Below are positions 19,501 through 27,636 of a stretch of DNA of 64,000 nucleotides, one piece after another. Each line of letters begins with the position of its first letter. The stretch's first letter is position 1. Made by a program: the position numbers and the translations under genes. This DNA is from an uncultured SAR86 cluster bacterium (GTDB lineage Bacteria > Pseudomonadota > Gammaproteobacteria > Magnimaribacterales > D2472), in contig CACJJI010000003.1 of NCBI GenBank assembly GCA_902593675.1, positions 62,001 through 126,000 of the forward strand, given 5' to 3'. The notes beneath the pieces are model-generated. The model was given only the letters and a program-made list of their open reading frames with translations. It was not told the DNA's origin and ran no database searches.

Positions 19501-20207
19501 CAAAATGCAGTGGTTGTTTGCCCAGATAGTGTTCTGCCCGATGCATCTGTAATGGTTCCCGAAATCATAATTGGGATGTCTATTTGGCGTTCTTCAGATA
19601 CTAAATCTATCGCAAACAAAGCAGCTTTTGCATTGAGAGTATCAAAAATTGTTTCGACCATAATAAGATCTGCTCCGCCATCCAATAAAGCCGATGTAGC
19701 CACTTTGAATGTTTCAACTAATTGGTCAAAATTAATATTTCTAAATGAGGGGTCTTCTACGTCTGGGCTTAATGAACATGTTCGATTAGTTGGCCCCAAA
19801 ACCCCAGCAACAAAAACTTCCCTAGAATTTTTTTCTTTGAATGTCTCTACACTTTTTCGAGCAATTTCTGCAGCAGAAAAATTAAGCTCATGGACAAGAT
19901 CTTCCATATCATAGTCAGCCATTGAAGGACCATTAGAGTTGAATGTATTTGTCTCAATAATGTTTGCTCCGGCTTCCAAAAATTCTTTATGAATTTCTTC
20001 TATGATCCTTGGTTGAGTGATGCTTAAAAGGTCATTATTTCCCTTAAGATCTATAGACCAATCAGCAAATCTCTGACCTCTATAGTCATTTTCTTGCAAA
20101 TCATGAGCCTGAATCATAGTGCCCATGGCGCCGTCTAAAATAACTATCTGAGAGTCCAATAAATTAGTTAGCTTTTGTCTTGATAAAGAGTTGAGTTTAT
20201 TAACCAT
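16545..20207 (-). CDS. metH: Cobalamin-dependent methionine synthase
   Basis: The 1220-residue protein has full length and all four modules. The homocysteine domain shows DGAMGTM and the zinc ligands in GGCCGTT. The pterin domain shows [12 protein letters not shown]. The cap and B12 domain show DVHDIGKN with the axial His near 764 and [10 protein letters not shown]. The C-terminal SAM-activation domain shows [12 protein letters not shown]. The enzyme makes methionine from homocysteine using methyl-THF supplied by MetF. A SAM-II-type riboswitch with its own promoter lies upstream (20292-20377). The ATG at 20207 has no close ribosome-binding site, and an AGG sits in a hairpin just before it. 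B12 uptake genes follow downstream. Confidence 0.97.
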   Translation of the reverse strand: MVNKLNSLSRQKLTNLLDSQIVILDGAMGTMIQAHDLQENDYRGQRFADWSIDLKGNNDLLSITQPRIIEEIHKEFLEAGANIIETNTFNSNGPSMADYDMEDLVHELNFSAAEIARKSVETFKEKNSREVFVAGVLGPTNRTCSLSPDVEDPSFRNINFDQLVETFKVATSALLDGGADLIMVETIFDTLNAKAALFAIDLVSEERQIDIPIMISGTITDASGRTLSGQTTTAFWHSVRHAKPISIGLNCALGASELRPFLQKLSQIADCYVSVHPNAGLPNQFGEYDQTPSEMATILKEFGEEGLYNIVGGCCGTTAEHIEVIKALVNDFTPRAIPASPKSMLLSGLEPLEIKEDNLFINIGERTNVTGSAIFRKLIESNDYEAAIQVARQQVENGAQMIDINMDEGMLDSKAAMIKFLNLIAGEPDISRVPIMIDSSKWEIIEEGLKHIQGKAVVNSISLKEGEKQFMEQAKLVKKYGAAVVVMAFDEEGQADTLSRKVDICKRAYTILVKEVGMDPHDIIFDPNVFAVATGIEEHNEYGLSFIQACAEIKKTCTGVSLSGGLSNVSFSFRGNNVLREAMHSVFLYHSIENGLTMAIVNAGQLAIYDDLPEELREAVEDVILNRREDATERLLNLAPKYAGDESASMSISNQDWRNLSVNERLNHSLVTGVDTFVIEDVEEARLSVEKPLEVIEGPLMDGMNKVGDLFGAGKMFLPQVIKSARVMKKAVAYLVPFIEEEKGGQEMQSNGKMVLATVKGDVHDIGKNIVGVVLQCNNFEVIDLGVMVPTQKILDVAEEEDCDLIGLSGLITPSLDEMVGVAKEMERRNLSIPLLIGGATTSPAHTSVKIDPSYSGTVVYVKDASRAVGVAQRLVGDHDEYAKELAKAHSNKREAYASRAQSPLRPFPEAQSRKPVIDMSFKPTAPLQLGITKLNPSLEELEEFIDWMPYFNAWEFSGRFPDILSDPVKGPEARKLWDDTQLVLEKLIKEKWLNPKGVIGLFPARSIGDAIAVLREDRTNEELLLHCLRQQKSREDLDSNSLADFIDEKDDYIGAFAVTAGHGIDEHIQRFEAEHDDYNSIILKALADRFAEAFAEWAHKKVRCEFWGYSAEENLKNEDLIKEKYQGIRPAPGYPSCPDHRLKLNIWELLDVEKNIDLTLTESLAMWPTASVSGLYFAHPQSHYFQLGRIDKDQVEDYSNSRDESIDENEIWLAPVLGY

Positions 20208-20210
20208 TAA

Positions 20211-20229
20211 TATTTAGCCAACCTAAATA
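20211..20229 (-). promoter_or_regulatory. Stem-loop directly before the metH start codon
   Basis: On the minus strand, TATTTAG (20229-20223), a five-base loop GTTGG and CTAAATA (20217-20211) form a perfect 7-bp stem ending three bases before the metH ATG. It contains the only AGG near the start, so it could hide the ribosome entry site. It may be part of the output stage of the upstream SAM-II aptamer. This is inference; AT-rich stems also arise by chance. Confidence 0.4.
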
Positions 20230-20291
20230 AGCACTTCGAACATTAAATAAGCTAATGCTTGTAGTGGTTTAGTTAAATCCTGGGAATAATT

Positions 20292-20340
20292 TCCGTTTTA
20301 GCACTTTCTTTACAATCGCGGCAATAGGATCAAATCACGA
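20292..20340 (-). promoter_or_regulatory. SAM-II-type riboswitch aptamer upstream of metH
   Basis: On the minus strand the segment carries the ordered SAM-II core: GTGATTTG, then CC-(N)-TTGC, then GTAAAG, then GCTAAAA, then GG. P1 would be TCGTG (20340-20336) with CGCGA (20320-20316). The pseudoknot pairs TCC (20329-20327) with GGA (20294-20292), as in the H-type SAM-II fold. It resembles the SAM-II aptamer known from Sargasso Sea metX. The predicted transcription start (about 20342) is just ahead of P1, and metH begins 85 bases downstream. Similarity was judged by eye against the remembered consensus. Confidence 0.72.
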
Positions 20341-20349
20341 TTAGCATTC

Positions 20350-20377
20350 ATAATAAAGATATTTAAATTTTTGTAAA
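20350..20377 (-). promoter_or_regulatory. Predicted sigma70 promoter of metH
   Basis: On the minus strand, TTTACA (20377-20372) and TATTAT (20355-20350) are separated by 16 bases. Each matches 5 of 6 consensus positions. Seven bases downstream is about 20342, two bases before the first P1 base of the SAM-II aptamer, so the whole aptamer would be in the leader. Confidence 0.6.
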
Positions 20378-20394
20378 CCCAGCAACTCAAAAAT

Positions 20395-20423
20395 TTGAAT
20401 TTTTTTTCTAAACCAATTATGAT
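20395..20423 (+). promoter_or_regulatory. Predicted sigma70 promoter of metF
   Basis: TTGAAT (20395-20400) and TATGAT (20418-20423) have a 17-base spacer, matching 4 and 5 of 6 consensus positions. The predicted start is near 20430, immediately before the SAM-II aptamer of metF. It is back-to-back with the metH promoter, with 17 bases between the two -35 boxes. Confidence 0.6.
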
Positions 20424-20433
20424 TCGCCCACTT

Positions 20434-20478
20434 AAAGTGATTTGTTCCTGCTTGCATACTTAAACTGCTAAATGGGAC
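20434..20478 (+). promoter_or_regulatory. SAM-II-type riboswitch aptamer upstream of metF
   Basis: The segment shows the SAM-II signature in order: GTGATTTG (20437-20444), TTCC, GCTTGC, TTAAAC, GCTAAA (20467-20472), then GGGAC. P1 is AAGTG (20435-20439) with TACTT (20457-20461). The pseudoknot pairs GTTCC (20444-20448) with GGGAC (20474-20478), 5 bp including one G-T. The aptamer ends just before a hairpin holding the metF ribosome-binding site, fitting SAM-II control of translation initiation. High SAM would be expected to reduce MetF. The match is to a remembered consensus, not a computed one. Confidence 0.8.
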
Positions 20479-20492
20479 ACCTTAACTAGGTG
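20478..20492 (+). promoter_or_regulatory. Ribosome-binding-site hairpin of metF (riboswitch output)
   Basis: CACCT (20478-20482) pairs with AGGTG (20488-20492) around a TAACT loop. AGG is the metF ribosome-binding site, 6 bases before the ATG at 20497, so the hairpin would block ribosome entry. Its first base, C20478, is also the last base of the aptamer pseudoknot. The two elements therefore touch and could stack on or compete with each other. Confidence 0.6.
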
Positions 20493-20496
20493 AAAA

Positions 20497-21327
20497 ATGA
20501 AAATTTCGTATGAATTTTATCCTCCACAGGATTTGGACTATAAAAAAGTTGTTAATGAATTTTCTAGGCTGAATCGCTATAGGCCAGATTTTATTTCTAT
20601 TACTTATGGCGCTATGGGAGGCTCTCAGCATAAAAGCATTGGCCTCATAAAAGCTTTCATGGAAAAAAGCGATATTGATATAGCTGCTCACTTAACTCTT
20701 GTTGGCAAAAGTAAAACTGAAATAAAAAAAATTATTAATCAGTTTATTGCTCTCGGTATTAACAAAATAGTCGCACTGAGAGGTGACAGCCCCAATGGTA
20801 AATTCAAGGCACATCAAAATGGTTTCGATAGCACTGCAGATTTTGTTAAGTTTTTAATTGATTCAAATTTGGAAGTTTTCGTATCTGCGTATCCTGAACC
20901 TCACCCTGAGTCTGAGAGTTTTGATTTTGATCTTCAATTACTAAAAAGTAAAACTCTTGCTGGGTCTAAACAATGCATTTCTCAATTTTGTTTTTCTATG
21001 GATAACTACCAAAAATTAATTGATCAGTTGGTAAAAAAGAATATTAAAAATGAGTTAACAGCTGGTATTATGCCTATTTATAACATTGATAGTCTTTGTA
21101 ATATGGCAAAAAAATGTGGTATCAACATTCCTGCTGGGATTATTAATCAGTTTTCTGATGATAAAGAGCGCAATGAGCAAGCTGCTGTTAGTATTTGCAT
21201 TAATCAAATAAAAGACCTTCAAAATATGGGTGTAGATAATTTTCACTTTTATACCCTTAATAAATCATCGCTTTTGCTAAAAATTTTTGATGAATTATCA
21301 TTTACTAACTATGGAGAAAAATTATGA
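20497..21327 (+). CDS. metF: 5,10-methylenetetrahydrofolate reductase
   Basis: The 276-residue FAD enzyme reduces methylene-THF to methyl-THF, the methyl donor for MetH. Family blocks are the N-terminal SYEFYPPQ (usual SFEFFPP), [29 protein letters not shown], a flavin-contacting [10 protein letters not shown] and TAGIMPIYN. The expected catalytic Glu is in the N-terminal EFYPP. It is slightly shorter than E. coli MetF (296). The ATG follows AGGTG by 4 bases. The stop overlaps the metK start by 4 bases, so metF and metK share the SAM-II-controlled transcript. Confidence 0.95.
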   Translation: MKISYEFYPPQDLDYKKVVNEFSRLNRYRPDFISITYGAMGGSQHKSIGLIKAFMEKSDIDIAAHLTLVGKSKTEIKKIINQFIALGINKIVALRGDSPNGKFKAHQNGFDSTADFVKFLIDSNLEVFVSAYPEPHPESESFDFDLQLLKSKTLAGSKQCISQFCFSMDNYQKLIDQLVKKNIKNELTAGIMPIYNIDSLCNMAKKCGINIPAGIINQFSDDKERNEQAAVSICINQIKDLQNMGVDNFHFYTLNKSSLLLKIFDELSFTNYGEKL

Positions 21328-22478
21328 GTTATATATTTACATCTGAATCGGTATCTGGCGGCCATCCTGACAAAGTTTGCGATCAAGTTTCTGATGCCAT
21401 TTTGGATGCCTACTTAGCTGAAGACCCAAACAGCAGAGTTGCATGCGAAACAATGATCAAAAATAATATGGTGTATATTGCTGGAGAGATTACGTCCTTA
21501 GGAAGCCCCGACCTCGAACCAATTGTAAGAAAAACAATTAATGATATTGGCTACAACAACGATGAATACGGGTTTAATGGTGATACTTGTGAATTTACTA
21601 ATCTTGTCTTTGAACAGTCTCCTGATATATCTCAAGGAGTCACCGAAGGTGAGGGTGAAAATTTAGAGCAAGGAGCTGGAGACCAAGGGTTAATGTTTGG
21701 GTATGCATGCAAAGAGACAGAATCATTGATGCCCCTTCCTATAGACCTTTCTCACAGATTGGTAAAAAAACAAGCTGATGTGATGAAAAGCGGAGAAATT
21801 AAATGGCTAAGACCTGATGCAAAGAGCCAGGTAAGCGTTATTTACTCTGATGATGGCAAAACAATTGAAGGTCTTTCCGCTGTTGTACTTTCAACCCAGC
21901 ACGATGAAGATGTTACTCAAGAAGAAATCAAAGCCGAGGTTATGGATAAAATTATTAAGCCTGTTGTTCCTGAGGAGTGGATTCTCGATTCTACAAATAT
22001 TTATATAAATCCAACGGGTAAATTTGTTATTGGAGGCCCAGTTGGTGATTGCGGTCTTACAGGAAGAAAAATAATTGTAGATACTTATGGAGGCATGGCC
22101 CGTCATGGTGGTGGTGCTTTTTCTGGAAAAGACCCATCAAAAGTAGATAGATCTGCAGCATACGCTTCAAGGTATGTAGCTAAAAATATTGTGGCTGCAG
22201 GACTTGCAGATTATTGCGAAATTCAAGTTTCATATGCTATTGGTGTGGCAAAACCTACATCTATACATGTTGAAACTTTTAATAGTGAAAAAATATCTAA
22301 AGAAGCTATAGTAAAAATAGTTGAAGAAGAGTTTGATCTAAGGCCAAAAAGTTTAATAAATATGCTTGATCTTAAAAGGCCAATTTATCTTCCAACCGCA
22401 GCATACGGACACTTTGGAAGATCTGATATTGATTTAACATGGGAAAGAACTGATAAAGCAGATCAGATTTCACAGTAA
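21324..22478 (+). CDS. metK: S-adenosylmethionine synthetase
   Basis: The 384-residue protein makes SAM from methionine and ATP. N-terminal [11 protein letters not shown] holds the metal and ATP site, [12 protein letters not shown] is signature 1, and [19 protein letters not shown] is signature 2 with the catalytic loop lysine; all are intact. It overlaps metF by 4 bases. A strong intrinsic terminator follows 17 bases after the stop, then ahcY. Confidence 0.98.
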   Translation: MSYIFTSESVSGGHPDKVCDQVSDAILDAYLAEDPNSRVACETMIKNNMVYIAGEITSLGSPDLEPIVRKTINDIGYNNDEYGFNGDTCEFTNLVFEQSPDISQGVTEGEGENLEQGAGDQGLMFGYACKETESLMPLPIDLSHRLVKKQADVMKSGEIKWLRPDAKSQVSVIYSDDGKTIEGLSAVVLSTQHDEDVTQEEIKAEVMDKIIKPVVPEEWILDSTNIYINPTGKFVIGGPVGDCGLTGRKIIVDTYGGMARHGGGAFSGKDPSKVDRSAAYASRYVAKNIVAAGLADYCEIQVSYAIGVAKPTSIHVETFNSEKISKEAIVKIVEEEFDLRPKSLINMLDLKRPIYLPTAAYGHFGRSDIDLTWERTDKADQISQ

Positions 22479-22494
22479 TATTTAATTTACTTAT

Positions 22495-22522
22495 AAAAAG
22501 GGTGCATTTACGCCCTTTTTTT
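22495..22522 (+). terminator. Intrinsic terminator after metK
   Basis: AAAAAGGGTG and CGCCCTTTTT form a 10-bp stem (one T-G pair) around CATTTA, followed by a run of T. It ends the metF-metK transcript 36 bases before the ahcY start. GGTGCATT within it (22501-22508) is also exactly complementary to AATGCACC just downstream (22529-22536), allowing an alternative stem. Confidence 0.85.
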
Positions 22523-22557
22523 ATGTAGAATGCACCTTCTAATAATTGGAGTATAGA

Positions 22558-23952
22558 ATGGAAAATGACTTTAAAGTAGCAGATATGAGCCTTGCAGATT
22601 TTGGCAGAAGAGAAATATCCTTGGCAGAAAATGAAATGCCTGCACTGATGGCTTTAAGAACTAAGTACAAAGATGCTCAACCTCTCAAGGGTGCAAAAAT
22701 TATGGGTTGCATTCACATGACAATCCAAACAGCTGTTTTGATTGAAACGCTGGTAGATCTAGGAGCAGAAGTTCGCTGGTCTGGATGCAATATTTTCTCT
22801 ACACAAGATCATGCTGCTGCTGCAATAGCTGCTGCTGGAATACCAGTTTTTGCTTGGAAAGGCCAAACAGAAGAGGAATTTGATTGGTGTATTGAGCAAA
22901 CAATTATAAAAGATGACAAGCCGTGGGATGCGAATATGATTTTAGATGATGGTGGAGATCTCACCCATATGGTTCACACAAAATTTCCTGACATGCTTGA
23001 AACCATACATGGTATTTCAGAAGAGACTACTACTGGCGTTCATAGACTTAAAGCAATGCTTGAGAGTAATAGCCTAAAAGTACCTGCAATTAATGTAAAT
23101 GATTCAGTAACTAAATCGAAAAATGACAATAAATATGGTTGCAGACACAGTTTAAACGATGCAATAAAAAGAGGCACCGATATGTTTCTCTCTTCGAAGA
23201 AGGCATTGGTTGTTGGATATGGAGATGTTGGCAAGGGATCTGCTCTTAGCCTTGCACAAGAAGGCATGATTGTAAGAGTTGTTGAATCTGATCCTATATG
23301 TGCCATGCAGGCTTGCATGGATGGGTTTGAAGTTGTTTCAACTTACAAAAATGGCGTTGTAACCAGAGATGTAAAAGATATTAACCATAGTCTACTTGAA
23401 GATACCGACCTCATTGTAACGACTACCGGAAATGTAAATGTTTGTGATGAAGCAATGTTAAGAACTGTTAAAAACACTGCTGTAATCTGTAACATTGGCC
23501 ACTTTGATAATGAAATTGATACTCAGTTCATGAGAGATAAGTGGTATTGGGAGGAAATCAAGCCTCAAGTTCATAGAGTATTTAGAGATACTTCTCCAGC
23601 TGAGACTCCAGACCTTCAAAGCAAGGACTATATTATTCTTTTGGCTGAAGGCAGACTTGTTAACCTAGGAAATGCGACTGGTCACCCTAGTAGAATCATG
23701 GATGGATCATTTGCTAACCAAGTTTTAGCTCAAATGTATTTATATGAACAGGGTTTTGCAAATGTTAATGATGCTGACAAACAAAAAGAAATGTTAACAG
23801 TTAAGGTTTTGCCTAAAAAACTAGATGAAGAAGTTGCTGAGCTCATGGTTCAAGGCTTTGGCGGAACAATCACTAAATTAACTGGCGAACAGGCTGAGTA
23901 TATCAATGTTCCTGTCGATGGGCCGTTTAAAGAAGAAGAATACAAATACTAA
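22558..23952 (+). CDS. ahcY: S-adenosylhomocysteine hydrolase
   Basis: The 464-residue protein splits S-adenosylhomocysteine to homocysteine and adenosine, closing the methyl cycle with MetH, MetF and MetK. Blocks seen: [28 protein letters not shown], the NAD loop GYGDVGKG, and the C-terminal PDGPFK-like [14 protein letters not shown] that reaches into the neighbouring subunit. The ATG at 22558 has GGAG 6 bases ahead; the in-frame TTG at 22546 overlaps that site and is not chosen. The AhcY route (rather than Pfs/LuxS) fits the riboswitch-controlled cluster. Confidence 0.97.
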   Translation: MENDFKVADMSLADFGRREISLAENEMPALMALRTKYKDAQPLKGAKIMGCIHMTIQTAVLIETLVDLGAEVRWSGCNIFSTQDHAAAAIAAAGIPVFAWKGQTEEEFDWCIEQTIIKDDKPWDANMILDDGGDLTHMVHTKFPDMLETIHGISEETTTGVHRLKAMLESNSLKVPAINVNDSVTKSKNDNKYGCRHSLNDAIKRGTDMFLSSKKALVVGYGDVGKGSALSLAQEGMIVRVVESDPICAMQACMDGFEVVSTYKNGVVTRDVKDINHSLLEDTDLIVTTTGNVNVCDEAMLRTVKNTAVICNIGHFDNEIDTQFMRDKWYWEEIKPQVHRVFRDTSPAETPDLQSKDYIILLAEGRLVNLGNATGHPSRIMDGSFANQVLAQMYLYEQGFANVNDADKQKEMLTVKVLPKKLDEEVAELMVQGFGGTITKLTGEQAEYINVPVDGPFKEEEYKY

Positions 23953-23984
23953 TCTAATTAGTTTTTTTTCAATAAATTACTCAT

Positions 23985-24019
23985 AATAGGCGAATGAAAA
24001 TTCGCCTATTTTTCTTTTT
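23985..24019 (+). terminator. Terminator-like hairpin after ahcY that covers the lptM start
   Basis: AATAGGCGAA (23985-23994) and TTCGCCTATT (24001-24010) form a perfect 10-bp stem with a TGAAAA loop, followed by T-rich TTTCTTTTT. It looks like the ahcY terminator. The stem contains the lptM ribosome-binding AGG and the first base of its ATG (23994), and the 3' arm is lptM coding sequence. Read-through RNA would have its lptM and probably lysA entry site masked. Confidence 0.75.
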
Positions 24020-24095
24020 AGCATTGGTTTCTTTGGTTGTGTCGGGTTGCGGTATGAAAGCGCCCATACCATCTGAAATTCTATTTAATATTTAA
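23994..24095 (+). CDS. lptM: LptM (LppL/YifL-type) small lipoprotein
   Basis: This 33-residue gene was found by reading the ahcY-lysA gap. It has a signal peptide KIRLFFFLALVSLVVSGC with lipobox VSGC and Cys19 as the lipidated residue, then a short Pro-containing tail. Size, lipobox and position directly before lysA match LptM/LppL, an outer-membrane lipoprotein that helps LptD mature in the LPS translocon. The tail after Cys is only 14 residues. The AGG ribosome-binding site and start lie in a terminator-like hairpin. It ends 8 bases before lysA. Confidence 0.75.
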   Translation: MKIRLFFFLALVSLVVSGCGMKAPIPSEILFNI

Positions 24096-24103
24096 ATTCC
24101 TTT

Positions 24104-25345
24104 ATGGATCATTTTCATTACAAAGAAGAGGAGCTATATGCTGAAGAGGTTGCATTAAAGAATGTAGCAGATAAATATGGAACACCAGCTTTCATATACA
24201 GTAAAGCGACACTTGAAAGACATGCTCAAGCATACATAAATTCCTTCAAGTCCATGAATGGGCTTGTGTGTTTTTCAGTTAAGGCATTATCAAATATTTC
24301 AATTTTAAAAATCTTAAAAAATTCTGGATGCGGTTTTGATATCGTTTCGGGTGGTGAACTTCATAGGGCACTACTAGCTGGCGCAGATCCAAAAAAAATT
24401 ATTTTTTCAGGGGTGGGAAAGTCAAAGGCTGAGATGGTGGCAGGCATTGAGAGCAATATTCTCTCTTTTAATATTGAGTCCGATCAAGAACTAACTCGAC
24501 TTGATATGGTTGCAGCAGAAATGAAGAAAGTAGCCCCTGTGGCAATAAGGTTTAATCCAAATGTTGATGCCGGAGTTCATGAGTTTACAAAGACAGGACG
24601 AAAATCTGACAAGTTTGGTGTCAGCATTGAGGCTGCAAAAGATCTTGTAAAAAAATGTAGCAATAGTGCCAGTCTTAAACTTGTAGGTTTGACTTGCCAC
24701 ATTGGATCACAAATTATGGAATTAAAAGGTTTTGAGGATGCTGCTAAACAGGCCTTGGAACTTTTAATTGAGATTGATAGGCTAAATATTAATTTAGACT
24801 TTATAGATATGGGCGGTGGCCTAGGTGTTAATTATGTGGGAGAGGAGACCGTTCAGCCATTTGAATTAATAGAAAGTTATGAAAAAATATTTGCAGGTAG
24901 AAATGAAAGGTTAATACTTGAGCCAGGGCGTTCAATTTCGGCCAATGCTGGCATCATGCTAACAAGGGTTGAATACAAAAAAAATGATTTTCTTATTGCA
25001 GATGCTGCAATGAATGATTTACTGCGTCCAGCTCTCTATCATGCCCATCATGATGTTTGGCCTATAAAGAAAACTAATAATACTGCATCCAATGTAAGTC
25101 TTGTTGGGCCTATCTGTGAAACGGGAGATTTTTTAGCAAAAAATTTAAATATTGGAGCGTCAGAGGGAGATCTTTTGGCGGTTAGAACAGTTGGTGCATA
25201 TGGTTTTGTGATGAGCTCTAACTATAATTCCAGACCTAGGGCAGCCGAAATCCTTGTAGATAAAGATAAGTTTCACTTAGTACGAAAAAGAGAAGATTTT
25301 TCTGACCTAACTGTTCTTGAAGAGGGGCTAGATGATCAAATTTAA
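24104..25345 (+). CDS. lysA: Diaminopimelate decarboxylase
   Basis: The 413-residue fold-type III PLP enzyme makes L-lysine from meso-diaminopimelate. Lys60 in FSVKALSN binds PLP. FDIVSGGEL, TCHIGSQI, DMGGGLGVNY, EPGRSI and the substrate Cys block GPICETGDF are all present. It ends in a 14-base overlap with dapF, which makes its substrate. No ribosome-binding site is visible before the ATG, so translation may depend on lptM 8 bases upstream. Confidence 0.97.
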   Translation: MDHFHYKEEELYAEEVALKNVADKYGTPAFIYSKATLERHAQAYINSFKSMNGLVCFSVKALSNISILKILKNSGCGFDIVSGGELHRALLAGADPKKIIFSGVGKSKAEMVAGIESNILSFNIESDQELTRLDMVAAEMKKVAPVAIRFNPNVDAGVHEFTKTGRKSDKFGVSIEAAKDLVKKCSNSASLKLVGLTCHIGSQIMELKGFEDAAKQALELLIEIDRLNINLDFIDMGGGLGVNYVGEETVQPFELIESYEKIFAGRNERLILEPGRSISANAGIMLTRVEYKKNDFLIADAAMNDLLRPALYHAHHDVWPIKKTNNTASNVSLVGPICETGDFLAKNLNIGASEGDLLAVRTVGAYGFVMSSNYNSRPRAAEILVDKDKFHLVRKREDFSDLTVLEEGLDDQI

Positions 25346-26117
25346 AAAAATGCATGGCAATGGAAATGACTTCGTGGTTATTGAGAACCTAACCAAAGAA
25401 AGTTCATTGTCTAAATCTCAAGTAATCAAAATGGGAGATAGAAAAAAAGGCCTTGGATTTGATCAACTAATTACAATCAATCCGCCAAAAAAATCTGAAC
25501 ATGATTTTTATGTAAAATTTTATAATTCTGATGGATCAGAAGCTGATATGTGCATGAATGGAGTGCGATCAGTGGGAGCATTTCTATGGGAAGCTGGCCT
25601 TTCCCCAAAGAAACCTCTATTACTTGGAACCAAATCAAAGCCAGTGCTAGTAAAACCTACTCATTCTAAAAAAGTGAAGGTTGTCTTAGAACTGCCCTCT
25701 CAAGAAGAAATTCCAAAAGCAGAAGCTAAGTTTTTAGAAAAATGCGATCTTAAGAAATATAAATTTATAAATGCTGGTAATCGACATTTGATAATAGAAG
25801 GAAAGAAAATCTCTTCTTATAACCTCGATGAGCTTTCCTCGAAGCTTAGAAAAAGAAAATTTTTTACAGATGTCAATATTTCTCTTTTTACTAAACATTC
25901 AAGTAATCTTGAGCTTAGAACAAATGAAGCAGGAGCTGGTGAAACCTTGTCATGTGGATCTGCTTCTGCAGCAACTGCAAGCTTCAATCTTAGCAATGGA
26001 CTAACTGTGAAAATTATTTCTGCTGGAGGTGAGCTGAGCCTTAGAAAAATAAATGATAAGCTTGAAATGATAGGGCCGGCTGAATTTATCTGTGAGGGAA
26101 TATGGCTAAGAAACTAG
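25332..26117 (+). CDS. dapF: Diaminopimelate epimerase with unusual active-site motifs
   Basis: The 261-residue enzyme epimerises LL- to meso-diaminopimelate for lysine and peptidoglycan. N-terminal KMHGNGNDFVV and NSDGSEADMC match the family. The two catalytic cysteines are kept (Cys74 and about Cys208). Their neighbours differ: CMNGVR replaces the near-invariant CGNGxR, and ETLSCGSASAA replaces ETxACGxGA. The protein is about 10-15 residues shorter than usual. It is probably active, since the reading frame and operon are intact. An AGAGGGG precedes the start inside lysA; it overlaps the DUF484 gene by 16 bases. Confidence 0.93.
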   Translation: MIKFKKMHGNGNDFVVIENLTKESSLSKSQVIKMGDRKKGLGFDQLITINPPKKSEHDFYVKFYNSDGSEADMCMNGVRSVGAFLWEAGLSPKKPLLLGTKSKPVLVKPTHSKKVKVVLELPSQEEIPKAEAKFLEKCDLKKYKFINAGNRHLIIEGKKISSYNLDELSSKLRKRKFFTDVNISLFTKHSSNLELRTNEAGAGETLSCGSASAATASFNLSNGLTVKIISAGGELSLRKINDKLEMIGPAEFICEGIWLRN

Positions 26118-26731
26118 ATGCTAAAGATGTAGAGCTTTACTTACTAGAAAATACTGATTTCTTTCTTTCAAGAGAATCTCTTGTAAGTGAGTTAAGTTTT
26201 AAGCACGATGCAGAAGGAGCAACTTCATTGCTTGAAATGCAAGTAAGAAAGCTGAGAGATGAGCAATCAAGGCTGATGAATATGCTTGCTAGTTTTGTTT
26301 CAACTGGGAAAGAAAATGAAGAGCTGTTCTTTAAGTCTAAAAATTTAACCTTATCATTAATTGCTTCTGAGAATTTCGCTGAGGTAAAGAAAACTGTTGA
26401 ACTTTTCTTTCATGAAAAATTTGCAGTTGATTCATGTATTTTGGAGATTCTCTCAGATTCTGAATTACAAGAACTGGAAACAATAACTGGATTAGATATG
26501 AATAAAGATGCGATTCATATGGGTCCTTTATCTAAAGAAAAAATGGCAGCCTTCTTTTCTAGCGAATCAATTAAATCTGCGGTAATAAGCGTAATGAAAT
26601 TAAAAAAGGGTTTTGGTCTTCTTAAAGTGGGGTCCAATGAGCCTACTAAATACCTTGGAGATGGAGACACAACGTTTATAGAGTATATTCGAGATATTAT
26701 TATCAGAGTCCTTGAATCAAAAGAGGCATGA
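26102..26731 (+). CDS. DUF484 family protein
   Basis: The 209-residue cytoplasmic protein belongs to the DUF484 family, GAF-like proteins almost always encoded between dapF and xerC. An N-terminal helix (DVELYLLENTDFFLSRESLV) and a coiled-coil segment SLLEMQVRKLRDEQSRLMNML precede a GAF-like region about 90-200. The function is unknown in all species as far as I know. It overlaps dapF by 16 and xerC by 4 bases, so the arrangement is tight. Confidence 0.88.
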   Translation: MAKKLDAKDVELYLLENTDFFLSRESLVSELSFKHDAEGATSLLEMQVRKLRDEQSRLMNMLASFVSTGKENEELFFKSKNLTLSLIASENFAEVKKTVELFFHEKFAVDSCILEILSDSELQELETITGLDMNKDAIHMGPLSKEKMAAFFSSESIKSAVISVMKLKKGFGLLKVGSNEPTKYLGDGDTTFIEYIRDIIIRVLESKEA

Positions 26732-27636
26732 ATGATAAAAAGTATTTTCTTTGTTCGCTAATTAATAATTATTTAGATTTTTCAGAAAATATTAAAGGCC
26801 TTAGCAAGAACACAACAAAATCATATCAAAGAGATTTAACAAAGTTTTCAAAATTTTTAGAAGCATCCAGCATTAATGAGCTTGCGGGCATCACAGAAGA
26901 AATGTCCTCAGCATGGGTCGCAGATCTTTTTCAAAATAATGTTAGTGCACGATCCATTCAAAGACATATATCTTCTGCCAAGGGTTTTTTTAATTATCTA
27001 AAGAAAATTAGCTTAGTAACAGATTCACCATTTGAATTAATCAACTCGCCAAAATCTCCAAACCATTTGCCAAATATCTTATCGCCAGAAGAAGTATCTC
27101 AGTTGCTTAATTTCAAACCAAAAAATGCCCAAGAAAAAAGAGATTTGGCAATTATTGAGCTTATTTATTCAAGTGGCTTGCGAGTATCAGAAGCCGTGAA
27201 CTCAAATATAAATGATTTTGAGGATAATAAAAATTTTTTACGGGTCTTGGGTAAAGGCTCTAAGACTCGTCTAGTGCCGGTTGGACGTTATGCGCAAACC
27301 GCTATAAATGATTGGATTATTGAGAGAGATAAACTTTTATCAAAAGACGATGCTTTATTCATCAACCTTAGAGGCAGCAGAATCACCACGAGAAGTGTAC
27401 AAGAAAGAATTAAAAATATTGCTTTAATGCAAGGATTACCGCCTGTAAACCCGCATATGTTGCGACATAGCTTTGCAACTCATTTGCTGGAATCAAGCGG
27501 AGACCTGAGGAGTATTCAAGAATTGCTCGGACATAGTTCTTTATCTACAACTCAAATATATACTAGGCTTGATTATCAACATTTAATTAAGGTGTATGAA
27601 AATTCTCACCCCAGAGCCCATAAAAAAAATGCCTAA
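26728..27636 (+). CDS. xerC: Tyrosine recombinase XerC
   Basis: The 302-residue site-specific recombinase acts with XerD at dif to resolve chromosome dimers. An N-terminal SAM-like core-binding domain precedes the catalytic domain, where the RKHRHY set is visible: Arg in SGLRVSEA, Lys in LGKGSKTRLVP, HMLRHSFATHLL with His and Arg, LGHSSLSTTQIYTRL with His and the nucleophile Tyr. Position after DUF484 and before a HAD hydrolase supports XerC rather than XerD. Confidence 0.95.
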   Translation: MNDKKYFLCSLINNYLDFSENIKGLSKNTTKSYQRDLTKFSKFLEASSINELAGITEEMSSAWVADLFQNNVSARSIQRHISSAKGFFNYLKKISLVTDSPFELINSPKSPNHLPNILSPEEVSQLLNFKPKNAQEKRDLAIIELIYSSGLRVSEAVNSNINDFEDNKNFLRVLGKGSKTRLVPVGRYAQTAINDWIIERDKLLSKDDALFINLRGSRITTRSVQERIKNIALMQGLPPVNPHMLRHSFATHLLESSGDLRSIQELLGHSSLSTTQIYTRLDYQHLIKVYENSHPRAHKKNA

